A DNA stretch of 25,339 bases from Bacteroidales bacterium Bact_20 (GTDB lineage: Bacteria; Bacteroidota; Bacteroidia; Bacteroidales; DTU049): positions 1 through 25,339 of the forward strand of contig LUZL01000227.1 of the NCBI GenBank assembly GCA_001603615.1, given 5' to 3'. Both the position numbers and the translations under genes were made by a program. Numbering within the stretch: position 1 is the first letter of the stretch; each line of letters starts with the position of its first letter. Positions 15,619 through 24,494 of the stretch are shown here, piece by piece. The notes below the pieces were generated by a model. It searched no databases and was not told the DNA's origin. It saw only the letters and a program-made list of their open reading frames with translations.

Positions 15619-16188
15619 TTAATCTTTATTAACTCTTTCACCGTATTCGCCAGTCAGAGTATTAACTTTAATTCTATCTCCAACATTAATAAAAAGTGGT
15701 ACTCTTATTTCAGCTCCAGTTTCTAAAATAGCTGGTTTCATAGCATTAGTAGCAGTATCTCCTCTCACACCAGGCTCGCTGTATGTAACCTGTAAAACTA
15801 CATATGTAGGTAATTCGCAAAATAATGGTGTTTCGCTATCTGCATGAAAAACTATTTCTACTTCTTGCCCATCTTTTAGAAATTGTGGAGCATTAATCAA
15901 TGATTCTGGTATCATAATTTGTTCAAAAGTCTCTACATGCATAAAGTGATAATCTTCATTATCCTTGTATAAAAATTGATATGGACGTCTTTCTATCCTT
16001 TGGATATTTATTTTAGCTCCTGATGTGAAAGTATTTTGTAGAATCCTACCACTAGGTATATGTTTTAGTTTTGTTCTCACAAATGCACCACCCTTGCCTG
16101 GCTTTACATGTTGAAATTCTACAATTGTGTATAGCTCTCCATTAAACTCTATACAAATCCCGTTACTTATATCTGCTGTTGTTGCCAT
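15619..16188 (-). CDS. efp: Translation elongation factor P
   Basis: Binds the ribosome between P and E sites and relieves stalling at polyproline stretches. The 189 aa carry the three EF-P beta-barrel domains: an N-terminal KOW-like domain with the loop VKPGKGGAFVRTKLKH (K32 at the tip, the position that is post-translationally modified in many bacteria), an OB domain with YQFLYKDNEDYHFMHVETFEQI, and a C-terminal domain ending in GDRIKVNTLTGEYGERV. No modification enzyme (EpmA/B, EarP, YmfI) is seen in the window. It is first in a unit with the LpxD-type gene, with a good -7 box upstream. Confidence 0.96.
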   Translation of the reverse strand: MATTADISNGICIEFNGELYTIVEFQHVKPGKGGAFVRTKLKHIPSGRILQNTFTSGAKINIQRIERRPYQFLYKDNEDYHFMHVETFEQIMIPESLINAPQFLKDGQEVEIVFHADSETPLFCELPTYVVLQVTYSEPGVRGDTATNAMKPAILETGAEIRVPLFINVGDRIKVNTLTGEYGERVNKD

Positions 16189-16200
16189 TTAAATTTTTAG

Positions 16201-16208
16201 CAAAATTA
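16201..16208 (-). promoter_or_regulatory. -7 promoter box for efp
   Basis: The minus strand reads TAATTTTG, an exact TAnnTTTG match, 12 nt before the efp ATG. Confidence 0.55.
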
Positions 16209-16264
16209 TATTATTTTTTTCAATTATCATAAAACAAATTTCAAAATAGTTTGTGTATTTTTAT

Positions 16265-17332
16265 TTATAAAACAAGGATATTGTTAATTTTATCCTTATT
16301 AATTCTCTCCATATCGGTATCTGTAATAAAAATTTGTGTTAAGTTAAAATTTAATAATTGATCTAGCAGTTTATGAGTTCTGTATTGATCTAATTTATCA
16401 AAAATATCATCCAAAAGCAAAATAGCATGTTCATTATAATGATTGCTTAACCATTGATACATAGAGAGCTTGAGAGCTATAATAAATAATTTTTGCTGTC
16501 CTTGTGATGCTATCTGTGATATGTCATCATTATTAAATAAAAAATACAATTTATCTCTATGTATACCTATAGTAGTATGTGTCAGGCGAATATCATTCCC
16601 TCTATTATCATAAATAATATTTTCAAGATTTGAAGGATCTATATTTGATTCATAATTAATAGAGATAGGTATATTAATGTTTGAAATAGAATAAAAAATA
16701 TCATTTATAGATCTATTAATATCATTTATTAAGCTAGTTCTATATTTATAAATTTGTTCATTAAGTGGTATTATATTGATATCAATAGCATTTAGCATAT
16801 TAGAAAAATCCTTGCCAAACAAACTTTGTTGTTTCAATAGATGGTTTCTTTGTTGTAATAGTTTTTGATAATTTTGCAAAGCATTTAGATAATTACTATT
16901 TTGTTGTGATAAAATCTGATCTATAAGTTTACGTCTATTCTCTTGGCTATAAACTAACTCGTAAATATCGGATGGGCAAATAAAAACTATTGGAATCAAT
17001 CCTAAATGTGATGAAAATCTTTTATACAACTTTTCATTCCTGCACACTTTTTTACCATTAATATTGTGATATTGAATTTCTATGTTTTCTGGACTATCAT
17101 TATCTGAATAGAAGAATCCTTTTATTAAAAAGAAATCTTTGTCAAACTGAACAAATTTGCTATCAGGGATATTATATGGATTGCGTGTAAGTCCTAAATA
17201 AAAAATGCTATCTAGAATAGATGTCTTACCTACTCCGTTATCTCCCACTATGTAATTAACTCCTTCAGAAAACTCTAATTCTAAGTAATTATGTATTTTA
17301 AAATTTGTAAGCTCTAATCTTTTTAGTAACAT
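16265..17332 (-). CDS. recF: DNA repair and replication protein RecF
   Basis: An SMC-like ATPase that helps load RecA at single-strand gaps with RecO and RecR. The 355 aa show the Walker A motif GDNGVGKTSILDSI (residues 30-42), the early MLLKRLELTNFKIHNYLELEF typical of RecF, a central coiled-coil/lid region, the ABC signature ASQGQQKLFIIALKLSMYQWL, Walker B AILLLDDIFDKLD and a late IFITDTD. It follows folD by 51 bp on the same strand and may be the last gene of a ffh-folD-recF unit. A weak inverted repeat (17349-17369) lies in that gap. RecF is often near dnaA/dnaN and the origin in bacteria, which would fit the parS-like sites, though neither gene is in the window. Confidence 0.92.
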   Translation of the reverse strand: MLLKRLELTNFKIHNYLELEFSEGVNYIVGDNGVGKTSILDSIFYLGLTRNPYNIPDSKFVQFDKDFFLIKGFFYSDNDSPENIEIQYHNINGKKVCRNEKLYKRFSSHLGLIPIVFICPSDIYELVYSQENRRKLIDQILSQQNSNYLNALQNYQKLLQQRNHLLKQQSLFGKDFSNMLNAIDINIIPLNEQIYKYRTSLINDINRSINDIFYSISNINIPISINYESNIDPSNLENIIYDNRGNDIRLTHTTIGIHRDKLYFLFNNDDISQIASQGQQKLFIIALKLSMYQWLSNHYNEHAILLLDDIFDKLDQYRTHKLLDQLLNFNLTQIFITDTDMERINKDKINNILVL

Positions 17333-17383
17333 AAATATATGGGGGAAGATTTATTTAAGTAAAATAAATAGCTAAGAATTAAT

Positions 17384-18268
17384 TTAAGTTATATTAAATC
17401 TTCGTTTATAAGCCTTTAGTGTATTCATTAGTAGACTGACTATAGTCATAGGACCTACTCCACCGGGGACAGGTGTTATCCATGAAGCTTTTTTAGAAAC
17501 TTCGTCAAAATCTACATCTCCTACACTTCTGAAACCACTCTTTTTAGTTTCGTCTGGTATAGCATTTATCCCCACGTCTATGACCACAGCTCCTTCTTTT
17601 ACCATATCAGCAGTTACAAAAGCAGGTCTGCCAATAGCTGCTATCAAAATATCAGCTTGTAGAGAAAACTCCTTAATATCTGGTGTATATGAGTGGCAAA
17701 TAGTAACTGTGCAATTAGCATGCTCATTTTTTCTGGAAAGTAAAATAGACAATGGTGTGCCTACTATATTAGATCTGCCTATTACTACAGCATGTTTACC
17801 TGCTGTTTGTATATTATAACGTTTCAGAAGCTCTATAATGCCACTGGGAGTAGCAGGTAAGAAAGTATCTAAATCTAACACCATTTTTCCAATATTTATT
17901 GGATGAAATCCATCAACATCTTTTTCTGGATTTATATTATTAATAATTCTTTCTTCATTTATATGTTGAGGCAGTGGTAGCTGCACGATAAATCCATCTA
18001 CTTCAGAATCCTCATTCAAAAATTGCACTACATTTAGTAATTCTGACTCAGATGTATCAGCAGGTAGATGATAAACAGTAGAAGTGAATCCCACGAGTTT
18101 ACTATTTTTTTCTTTGTTTTTTATATAGGTTTCGCTAGCAGGATTATTGCCGACAATGACTGCTGCTAAATGAGGTGGTCTATTACCATCATCTATATAT
18201 TGAGCTACTTGTAATTTTATTTCTTCTTTTATTTGCTCTGCTATGGCTTTACCATCTAAAATTTTCAT
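17384..18268 (-). CDS. folD: Bifunctional methylenetetrahydrofolate dehydrogenase/cyclohydrolase FolD
   Basis: Interconverts 5,10-methylene-THF and 10-formyl-THF using NADP(H), supplying one-carbon units for purine and formyl-Met synthesis. The 294 aa carry the substrate-side motif SETYIKNKEK with the Y48/K52 pair typical of the active site, VDGFIVQLPLPQHINEERI, PEKDVDGFHPINIGKM, the cofactor motif VVIGRSNIVGTPLSILL, and the family end signature TPVPGGVGPMTIVSLLMNT. The length is normal. Its ATG overlaps the ffh stop (ATGA), so it is translationally coupled to ffh. Confidence 0.96.
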   Translation of the reverse strand: MKILDGKAIAEQIKEEIKLQVAQYIDDGNRPPHLAAVIVGNNPASETYIKNKEKNSKLVGFTSTVYHLPADTSESELLNVVQFLNEDSEVDGFIVQLPLPQHINEERIINNINPEKDVDGFHPINIGKMVLDLDTFLPATPSGIIELLKRYNIQTAGKHAVVIGRSNIVGTPLSILLSRKNEHANCTVTICHSYTPDIKEFSLQADILIAAIGRPAFVTADMVKEGAVVIDVGINAIPDETKKSGFRSVGDVDFDEVSKKASWITPVPGGVGPMTIVSLLMNTLKAYKRRFNIT

Positions 18269-19605
18269 GAAAATAAATTTTTATTTAATTGTTCCATTCT
18301 TTTTAATTGCTTAGGATCAGCATTTAATACTTTTTTCATCATTTTTCTCATCTCTTCAAATTGTTTCAAAAAAGTATTAACATCTTGTACAGTAGTTCCA
18401 CTACCTTTAGCTATTCTAGATTTTCTAGATCCATTCAGGATTTCTGGATGTTCACGTTCATAAGGTGTCATAGAATGAATAATAGCCTCTATTTGTTTGA
18501 ATGCATCATCATCAATGTCAATATCTCTAATAGCTTTATTCATCCCTGGTATCATTCCCATAAGATTTTTAAGATTTCCCATTTTTTTGATTTGCTGCAC
18601 TTGGTCTAGGAAATCATTAAAATCAAATTTATTTTTTTTAATTTTTTTCTCTACTTCACGAGCTTTTTGTTCATCTACCTGCTGCTGGGCACGTTCTACA
18701 AAAGATACTATATCTCCCATTCCGAGAATTCTACTAGCCATTCTATCTGGATGAAAGACATCTAAATCATCTAATTTTTCACCGATGCTACTAAATTTAA
18801 TAGGTTTATTGACAGTGGCTTTAATGGAGATGGCAGCACCACCGCGAGTATCTCCATCTAATTTTGTAAGTACTACACCATCATAGTCCAGGACATCATT
18901 AAAGGCTTTAGCAGTGTTCACAGCGTCTTGTCCAGTCATAGCATCTACTACAAAAAGTGTTTCATCTGGTTTCAGAGCTTCATAGAGCATTCTGATTTCT
19001 TTCATCATATCTTCATCTATAGCCAAACGGCCAGCAGTATCTACTATTAAAGTATTAATATCATTATCTTTAGCGTATTTCAGAGCTTCTAGAGCAATTT
19101 TTATGGGATTTTTTTCTTCTTCTCTAGCAAATACAGGTACACTTGCTTGTTCACCAAGTGTTTTTAATTGCTCAATAGCTGCTGGACGATAGACATCGCA
19201 AGCTACCAGCATCACATTACGTTTTTTATTATTTTTTAAATAAAGAGCTAGCTTAGCAGCGAAAGTAGTTTTACCACTACCTTGTAATCCTGCTAAAAGG
19301 ATTACTGCTGGTTTACTCTTCAAATTTATCTCGCTAGCTTTACCTCCCATCAGATCTACTAACTCATCATAAACAATCTTGACCATCATCTGCCCAGGAG
19401 ATACACTCTTGATCACTTGTTGCCCTATAGCTTTATTTTTAACGCCCTCAGTGAAAGATTTAGCAATTTTATAATTAACATCTGCATCTACTAAAGCACG
19501 TCTGATCTCTTTTAGTGTCTCAGAAATATTAATTTCTGAAATGCGTCCCTGTCCTCTTAATTTTTTAAATGCTTGTTCGAGCCTATCACTTAGATTATCA
19601 AACAT
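18265..19605 (-). CDS. ffh: Signal recognition particle GTPase Ffh
   Basis: Binds signal sequences on nascent chains and, with 4.5S RNA and FtsY, delivers them to SecYEG. The 446 aa have an N helical domain (1-95), a G domain with the P-loop GLQGSGKTTFAAKLA (106-120), CDVYRPAAIEQL, VDTAGRLA, TKLDGDTRGGAA and GMGDIVSFVERAQ, and a methionine-rich M domain from ~330 (IKKMGNLKNLMGMIPGM, MTPYEREHPEILNGSRKSRIAKGSG). All motifs are present. The 4.5S RNA gene is not recognised in the window. It starts its own unit with a well-formed -33/-7 promoter. Confidence 0.97.
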   Translation of the reverse strand: MFDNLSDRLEQAFKKLRGQGRISEINISETLKEIRRALVDADVNYKIAKSFTEGVKNKAIGQQVIKSVSPGQMMVKIVYDELVDLMGGKASEINLKSKPAVILLAGLQGSGKTTFAAKLALYLKNNKKRNVMLVACDVYRPAAIEQLKTLGEQASVPVFAREEEKNPIKIALEALKYAKDNDINTLIVDTAGRLAIDEDMMKEIRMLYEALKPDETLFVVDAMTGQDAVNTAKAFNDVLDYDGVVLTKLDGDTRGGAAISIKATVNKPIKFSSIGEKLDDLDVFHPDRMASRILGMGDIVSFVERAQQQVDEQKAREVEKKIKKNKFDFNDFLDQVQQIKKMGNLKNLMGMIPGMNKAIRDIDIDDDAFKQIEAIIHSMTPYEREHPEILNGSRKSRIAKGSGTTVQDVNTFLKQFEEMRKMMKKVLNADPKQLKRMEQLNKNLFS

Positions 19606-19618
19606 ACAATATTTTTTA

Positions 19619-19626
19619 CAAAATTA
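19619..19626 (-). promoter_or_regulatory. Promoter for ffh with -7 and likely -33 elements
   Basis: On the minus strand the -7 box is TAATTTTG, 13 nt before the ffh ATG. A TTG lies about 20 nt further upstream, at a spacing that fits the Bacteroidota -33 element. This is the best-formed promoter of the window. Confidence 0.62.
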
Positions 19627-19730
19627 CAAAATAATGTTTAATAATACAAAGAGTAAACATATAATTACTTAATTTTTAATAAAATATTAAAGGTAAATAA
19701 AAAAAATTATAATTATTATAGCTTCTTATT

Positions 19731-20432
19731 TTATAATTTTTCAAAAGCAATTTTAGAAGCTTCTTTTTCCCCTTGTTTAATAGTAGCTGCTATAGATTCT
19801 CCTTTTAATTTGTTATTTATAAATATTTTGATTTTGAAGTCATTGCTATTCTCTAATTTTTCTGAAAAATATTCAATATTTAGCTTATTTTTTTGGCAAT
19901 ATTCTATTAATTTACTTTTGTAGTTTTGTTTTTCCTCAATAATATTTTCTATATCAAAAGTTTTATTTGCTATAAACTTAAGAAAAAAGTTATAACAAAA
20001 GTTATAACCTTTATCTAAAAACATTGCACCTATAAATGCTTCAAACACATTTCCTAACCAATTTTTTGGTGGAGTCTGATGATATGTTGGGATATACTTT
20101 TCTACAATTTCTGAGAGTTGTATTTCTTTAGCAATAGTACTTAAATATTGTGTGTTTACTATACGAGAACGTATTTCTGTTAGAAATCCTTCATCTTTGT
20201 ATGGGAACTTACAAAATAAATATTGACCGACAATAAGATCTATCACGGCATCTCCTAAAAATTCTAATCTTTCGTTAGAAATTTTTTCACCATTAAAAAA
20301 AGCCTCGACAAAACGTGGTGTCAAGGCTAATAGATACAAAGATATATTTTTAGTATTAAAACCAAAAATATCTTTAATATTTTTCTTTAATGATTTTAAT
20401 TCATCACTATTTTTTTCTAATGTTAAGTTCAA
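19731..20432 (-). CDS. rnc: Ribonuclease III
   Basis: Cleaves double-stranded RNA, processing rRNA precursors and structured mRNAs. Residues ~10-150 are the catalytic domain with the signature ERLEFLGDAVIDLIVGQYLF and GNVFEAFIGAMFLDKGY; residues ~165-233 are a dsRNA-binding domain (YKSKLIEYCQKNKLN, KQGEKEASKIAFEKL). Where E. coli has D114-x-x-E117, this protein has N-V-F-E; I recall Asn here in other Bacteroidota. No ATG lies upstream of the catalytic domain in frame, so the start is the TTG at 20432, just 2 nt after the fabF stop. This implies coupling to fabF. It is the last gene of acpP-fabF-rnc, an order common in bacteria. Confidence 0.93.
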   Translation of the reverse strand: MNLTLEKNSDELKSLKKNIKDIFGFNTKNISLYLLALTPRFVEAFFNGEKISNERLEFLGDAVIDLIVGQYLFCKFPYKDEGFLTEIRSRIVNTQYLSTIAKEIQLSEIVEKYIPTYHQTPPKNWLGNVFEAFIGAMFLDKGYNFCYNFFLKFIANKTFDIENIIEEKQNYKSKLIEYCQKNKLNIEYFSEKLENSNDFKIKIFINNKLKGESIAATIKQGEKEASKIAFEKL

Positions 20433-20434
20433 AA

Positions 20435-21685
20435 CTATTCATTATATTTTGCGAAAAGTAAAGAAACATTATGTCCACCAAAACCAAAAGTGTTACTAAT
20501 GGCATAATTTACGACACGTTCTTTTTTATGATTAAAAGTGTAATCTAATTGAGGTAGCTCTGGATCATCTGTGAAGTGATTAATAGTAGGAGGTACTACA
20601 TCATTTTTAATACTTAATATAGTAGCTAAAGACTCAATAGCACCTGCAGCACCTAAAAGATGTCCATGCATAGATTTGGTAGAATTGATAGAAATATTTT
20701 TAGCATGTTCACCAAAAACACCAACAATAGCTTTAGCTTCAGCTACATCACCTACAGGGGTAGAAGTACCATGAGTATTGATATGATCTATTTTAGTTTT
20801 ATCAATACCAGCATCATTAAGAGCGAAACTCATAGCATGCTTAGCACCCTCTCCTTCAGGATGTGGGGCAGTAATATGATAGGCATCAGCACTAAGTCCG
20901 AAGCCTAATATTTCAGCATAAATTTTAGCGCCACGTTTTTTAGCATGTTCTAATTCTTCTATTATAAGTCCTGCAGCTCCTTCGCCCATTACAAAACCGT
21001 CACGATCTTTGTCAAATGGTCTAGATGCAGTTTTAGGGTCATCATTTCTGACAGATATAGCATTCATTGAGTTGAAGCCTCCCATACCTGGTTCAGTAAT
21101 AGCAGCTTCACAACCACCTGCTACGATAATGTCTGCATAGCCATGACGAATTAATAATACAGCATCAGCTATAGCATTAGCTGATGAAGCACATGCAGAT
21201 ACGGTCGCATAGTTGGGTCCTTTGAACCCATGTGCCATACTAATATGACCAGCAGTAATATCTATAATCATTTTTGGAACAAAAAATGGATTATAGCGTG
21301 GTGTACCATCCCCTTCTACGAAGCTTTTGATTTCTTGATAAAAGGTTTGAATACCACCAATACCGCTACTCCACACTACTCCAACTCTGTATGGATCAAC
21401 ATCAGCTATATTTATGTTAGCATCTGCAATGGCTTGATTAGCAGCTACTATACCATATGTAGACACAAGGTCGTATTTACGTAGTTCTTTTCTGTCAAAG
21501 TAATCTGTAGGATCGAAATTTTTTACTTCACAAGCAAATTTTGTTTTAAATTTAGAAACATCAAAATGAGTAATGAAGTCAGCGCCACTAACTCCTTCTA
21601 GAAGAGATTTCCAAAAATCATCTACATTATTTCCTAAAGGAGTAATGGCACCGGCTCCAGTTATAACTACTCGTCTGCGATCCAT
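20435..21685 (-). CDS. fabF: Beta-ketoacyl-ACP synthase II
   Basis: Condenses malonyl-ACP with acyl-ACP in fatty-acid elongation in the cytoplasm. The 416 aa are full length. The catalytic triad is visible: C165 in TVSACASSANAI, H305 in INTHGTSTPVGD and H340 in KSMHGHLLGAAGAIE, with K337 nearby. The N-terminus RRVVITGAGAITPLGN and the C-terminal SNTFGFGGHNVSLLF are family hallmarks. It sits 12 bp after acpP, which encodes its carrier partner, and 2 bp before rnc. Confidence 0.97.
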   Translation of the reverse strand: MDRRRVVITGAGAITPLGNNVDDFWKSLLEGVSGADFITHFDVSKFKTKFACEVKNFDPTDYFDRKELRKYDLVSTYGIVAANQAIADANINIADVDPYRVGVVWSSGIGGIQTFYQEIKSFVEGDGTPRYNPFFVPKMIIDITAGHISMAHGFKGPNYATVSACASSANAIADAVLLIRHGYADIIVAGGCEAAITEPGMGGFNSMNAISVRNDDPKTASRPFDKDRDGFVMGEGAAGLIIEELEHAKKRGAKIYAEILGFGLSADAYHITAPHPEGEGAKHAMSFALNDAGIDKTKIDHINTHGTSTPVGDVAEAKAIVGVFGEHAKNISINSTKSMHGHLLGAAGAIESLATILSIKNDVVPPTINHFTDDPELPQLDYTFNHKKERVVNYAISNTFGFGGHNVSLLFAKYNE

Positions 21686-21697
21686 TGTCTTAGCTTT

Positions 21698-21937
21698 TTA
21701 CTTTTGTATGTGCTGATTGATATAATCAATAGCTTCACCTACAGTTGTGATCTTTTCTGCATCTTCGTCTGGAATACTCAGACCAAACTCTTTTTCGAAT
21801 TCCATAATTAATTCTACTGTATCAAGAGAATCTGCTCCTAGATCATTAGTAAAACTTGCTTCTGGAGTTACTTCATTTTCATTTACTCCTAATTTGTCTA
21901 CGATGATAGCTTTTACTTTTTCTTCAATTTGACTCAT
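21698..21937 (-). CDS. acpP: Acyl carrier protein
   Basis: Carries growing acyl chains on a 4'-phosphopantetheine arm for fatty-acid and lipid A synthesis. The 79 aa show the attachment site GADSLDTVELIMEFE with S37, and the acidic helices typical of ACP, ending in TVGEAIDYINQHI. It is the first gene of the acpP-fabF-rnc unit. It would also supply the acyl donor for the LpxD-type enzyme encoded downstream. Confidence 0.97.
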   Translation of the reverse strand: MSQIEEKVKAIIVDKLGVNENEVTPEASFTNDLGADSLDTVELIMEFEKEFGLSIPDEDAEKITTVGEAIDYINQHIQK

Positions 21938-21964
21938 AGTTTTATTTTTTTAAATTTGGTTTGG

Positions 21965-21972
21965 CAAAATTA
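21965..21972 (-). promoter_or_regulatory. -7 promoter box for acpP-fabF-rnc
   Basis: The minus strand reads TAATTTTG, 27 nt before the acpP ATG. A second TAATTTTG lies at 21995-22002; its TTG is about 22 nt upstream of the first box, so it could act as the -33 element or as a second promoter. Confidence 0.55.
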
Positions 21973-22276
21973 TATATTTTTTTTTAAATGAAAAATCAAA
22001 ATTATATTTTTCTTTTTATCTATTATTTTTGGCAAATTAACTATAATTAATACAGTTGTCTATAACAAATATTATGTTTTTATTTAAAAATTTTTTTATT
22101 TTAATAATTTCATAAAGCATATTAAATATGACCAGGTTTTTAATGTTGTATATAGTTATTTTTATTGTCATATATTTATACTTTAAAATACTTTTATACC
22201 TTATTTAATATTTAATCTTGTAAATTTCTTACTAGTAAAAAATTATTTAATTTTTTAATTATTTTTTAAATATTTG

Positions 22277-22284
22277 TATTTTTG
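22277..22284 (+). promoter_or_regulatory. -7 promoter box for holA
   Basis: TATTTTTG matches TAnnTTTG, 32 nt before the holA ATG. Confidence 0.5.
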
Positions 22285-22316
22285 TTTTTTGAAAATAAAA
22301 ATATTGTTAAATATTA

Positions 22317-23363
22317 ATGACTACTACAATAAAATCTGATTTTATACAACAATTTGATAAGATCAAATTTGACATACAATCAAAAAATTATGCAAATATT
22401 TATTTTGCTTATGGAAAGGAGTCTTTTTTTATAGATCAATTGCAGCATACTATAGAAAATGATATACTAGATACAGCAGAGAAAGATTTTAATCTATATA
22501 TATTATATGGTAAAGATGCTACTATACCAGAAATTATAAATATTGCAGAGAGTTATTCTTTTTTTGGTAATTACAAAGTCATCTCTATCAGAGAAGCACA
22601 GGAGCTAAGTTTAGCTAATTTTGATCTTTTTGAAAAATATTTTCAAAAACCAATGCCACAAACCATTTTATTTTTTGCTTATAAAGATGAAAAGTTAAAT
22701 AGTAAATGGCAAACTTTACTTAATAAGAAAACATCTAAGGTTATTAAATTTAATAGTAAGGGATTATATAATTATCAAATACCTAATTTCATAGAAGATT
22801 TTGCAAAACAAAAAGGATATAAAATAAATCCTCATATCACAAAAATATTAGCTGATAATTTAGGTACTAACCTATCAGTAGTTACTAATGAATTAGAAAA
22901 ATTGTTTATTCTTGTGCCAGCTGGAGGAGAGATAACTATGCAAGTAGTAGAAGATTTGACAGGTATCAATAGGCAATATAATGTTTATGAATTGCAAAAT
23001 TCTCTAGCACAAAAAGACATTAAATCTGTACAAAATATTACTTTATATTTAGCATCTAGCGACGAGAGAAGTTCATTATTGATGGTTATTCAAAATTTAT
23101 TTAATTTTTTCACACAATTGCTAATATATAAACAAAATAGTAAAGGGAAAACAGAAGCCGAATTACTGAAATTAATGCACTTATCTCATGCTTTTTTTCT
23201 CAAACAATTTCAACAAGCAGATAAAAATTATCCTATATCATCTGTTATAAATATTATATCTTTGCTACGAGAATATGATATGAAAGCTAAAGGAGTAGGT
23301 AATCGCTCTTTTGAACAACAAGAATTATTAAAAGAATTAATTGTAAGAATTTTAAAATCATGA
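22317..23363 (+). CDS. holA: DNA polymerase III subunit delta
   Basis: Opens the beta sliding clamp within the clamp-loader complex during replication. The 348 aa fit HolA: an early ATPase-like but non-catalytic start IYFAYGKESFFIDQLQHTI, FNLYILYGKDATIPEIINIAESYSFFGNYKVISIREA, a central KVIKFNSKGLYNYQIPNFIEDFAKQKGYKI and a helical collar domain ending KGVGNRSFEQQELLKELIVRIL. HolA proteins are poorly conserved, and this assignment rests on the start region and the C-terminal collar pattern. It overlaps the next gene by 4 bp (ATGA). Confidence 0.88.
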   Translation: MTTTIKSDFIQQFDKIKFDIQSKNYANIYFAYGKESFFIDQLQHTIENDILDTAEKDFNLYILYGKDATIPEIINIAESYSFFGNYKVISIREAQELSLANFDLFEKYFQKPMPQTILFFAYKDEKLNSKWQTLLNKKTSKVIKFNSKGLYNYQIPNFIEDFAKQKGYKINPHITKILADNLGTNLSVVTNELEKLFILVPAGGEITMQVVEDLTGINRQYNVYELQNSLAQKDIKSVQNITLYLASSDERSSLLMVIQNLFNFFTQLLIYKQNSKGKTEAELLKLMHLSHAFFLKQFQQADKNYPISSVINIISLLREYDMKAKGVGNRSFEQQELLKELIVRILKS

Positions 23364-24481
23364 TAGAAATTTTAGAAGTAAAAACTCCAAAAGACATCAA
23401 AGAATTTATTGATTTGCCTTATAAAATTTATAAAGGTGATAAATACTGGATACCACCTCTGAAAAATGATGAGAAAAAAATGTTTTCTCCAGATACTAAT
23501 CCAGAATTAGAATACTGCGATACGCAATTTTGGTTAGCCAAAGACAATGGCAAAACAGTGGGGCGTATAATTACTATGATTAATAAAAAATATAATGAGA
23601 AAGTTAATAAAGCTTATTCAAGATTTTTTAAATTTGAATGTGTAAATGAAGAAGCTGGAGAGCAATTATTACTTTTTGCAGAGAATTGGGCAAAAAAGCG
23701 AGGAGCTACTCATATACATGGTCCTCTTGGATTCTCTAATCTAGATAATCAAGGATTACTTATTGAGGGTTTTGAATTTTTACCTTCTATAGCTTCTACT
23801 TATAATAAAAAATTTTATATTAACGTTTTTGATAAGTTAGGTTATCAAAAAGAAAATGATTGGGTAGAGTTTATCCTATATCCAGAACAACAAATAGAAG
23901 ATAGAGTACTCAAACTAAATGAAACTATTAAAAAAAGATATAATTTAATAGTGAATTCCTTCAAAAAACGTAAAGAGCTGCAACTATACATACCGCAAGT
24001 ATTAAAAGTTTTGAATGAAGCATTTGCAGAATTGCCTTATGTGGTACCCTTTGATGATAAAACAGGTAGCTATTACATAGAGAAATATTTTTCATTATTA
24101 AATCCAAATTTAGTAAAAATAATAACTAATGGAGAAGGAGAAGCAGTAGCATTTATTGTGGGGCTACCTTCACTATCTAAAGCCATGCAAAAAGCTAATG
24201 GGAGACTAAGCCCATGGGGTATCTATCATATTTTAAGGTCAATAAATCATCCTAAAGTAGTCGATTTAGCATTGACAGCTGTATTGCCTCAATTACAAAG
24301 ACAAGGGATAGCTGCAGTTTTAATAACAGAGCTACAAAAAGAATTAATTCGCTACGGTGTTAAGGAAGTAGAGACTACAGGGATTTTTGAAATTAATACT
24401 CAAGCTATTCAAACATGGAAAAATTTCAGACATATTCAACATAAACGCAGAAGATGTTATGTGAAAGAGCTTAATATATAA
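23360..24481 (+). CDS. GNAT-fold N-acetyltransferase-like protein (YghO-like)
   Basis: A 373-aa cytoplasmic protein with two GNAT-like halves. Residues 1-140 contain FIDLPYKIYKGDKYWIPPLKNDEKKMFSP, TVGRIITMINK and THIHGPLGFSNLDNQGLLIEGF, a conserved signature of this group. Residues ~290-373 show the acetyl-CoA loop pattern LTAVLPQLQRQGIAAVLITELQ and a late GIFEINTQAIQTWKNF. Substrate is unknown. Homologues in Bacteroidota are usually annotated only as GNAT acetyltransferase or hypothetical. It is translationally coupled to holA by ATGA, though no functional link to replication is known. Confidence 0.78.
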   Translation: MIEILEVKTPKDIKEFIDLPYKIYKGDKYWIPPLKNDEKKMFSPDTNPELEYCDTQFWLAKDNGKTVGRIITMINKKYNEKVNKAYSRFFKFECVNEEAGEQLLLFAENWAKKRGATHIHGPLGFSNLDNQGLLIEGFEFLPSIASTYNKKFYINVFDKLGYQKENDWVEFILYPEQQIEDRVLKLNETIKKRYNLIVNSFKKRKELQLYIPQVLKVLNEAFAELPYVVPFDDKTGSYYIEKYFSLLNPNLVKIITNGEGEAVAFIVGLPSLSKAMQKANGRLSPWGIYHILRSINHPKVVDLALTAVLPQLQRQGIAAVLITELQKELIRYGVKEVETTGIFEINTQAIQTWKNFRHIQHKRRRCYVKELNI

Positions 24482-24494
24482 TTAAAATATTTTA

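Larger units (their letters stand above)
21938..22316. other. 379-bp divergent intergenic region
   Basis: This AT-rich region separates acpP (-) from holA (+). It holds the acpP promoter boxes near its left end, a plus-strand TATTTTTG at 22024-22031 with no obvious gene after it, a terminator-like palindrome at 22237-22256 (AAAAAATTATTTAATTTTTT), and the holA -7 box at 22277-22284. A frame of 13 codons from 22074 has no support. I see no tRNA or known RNA family. Confidence 0.5.

Noticed and set aside
17349..17369. 8-bp A/T-only inverted repeat between folD and recF
   Set aside because: It is too weak to call a terminator or a regulatory site in sequence of this composition.
20040..20065. 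Asn in place of the second catalytic Asp of RNase III (N-V-F-E versus D-x-x-E)
   Set aside because: I recall Asn at this position as usual in Bacteroidota RNase III, so it is probably a clade feature and not a loss of function in this gene.
22074..22115. 13-codon ORF in the acpP-holA intergenic region, possible leader peptide
   Set aside because: It has no supporting initiation signal, low-information F/I/L/K codons and no downstream attenuator; expected by chance in AT-rich DNA.
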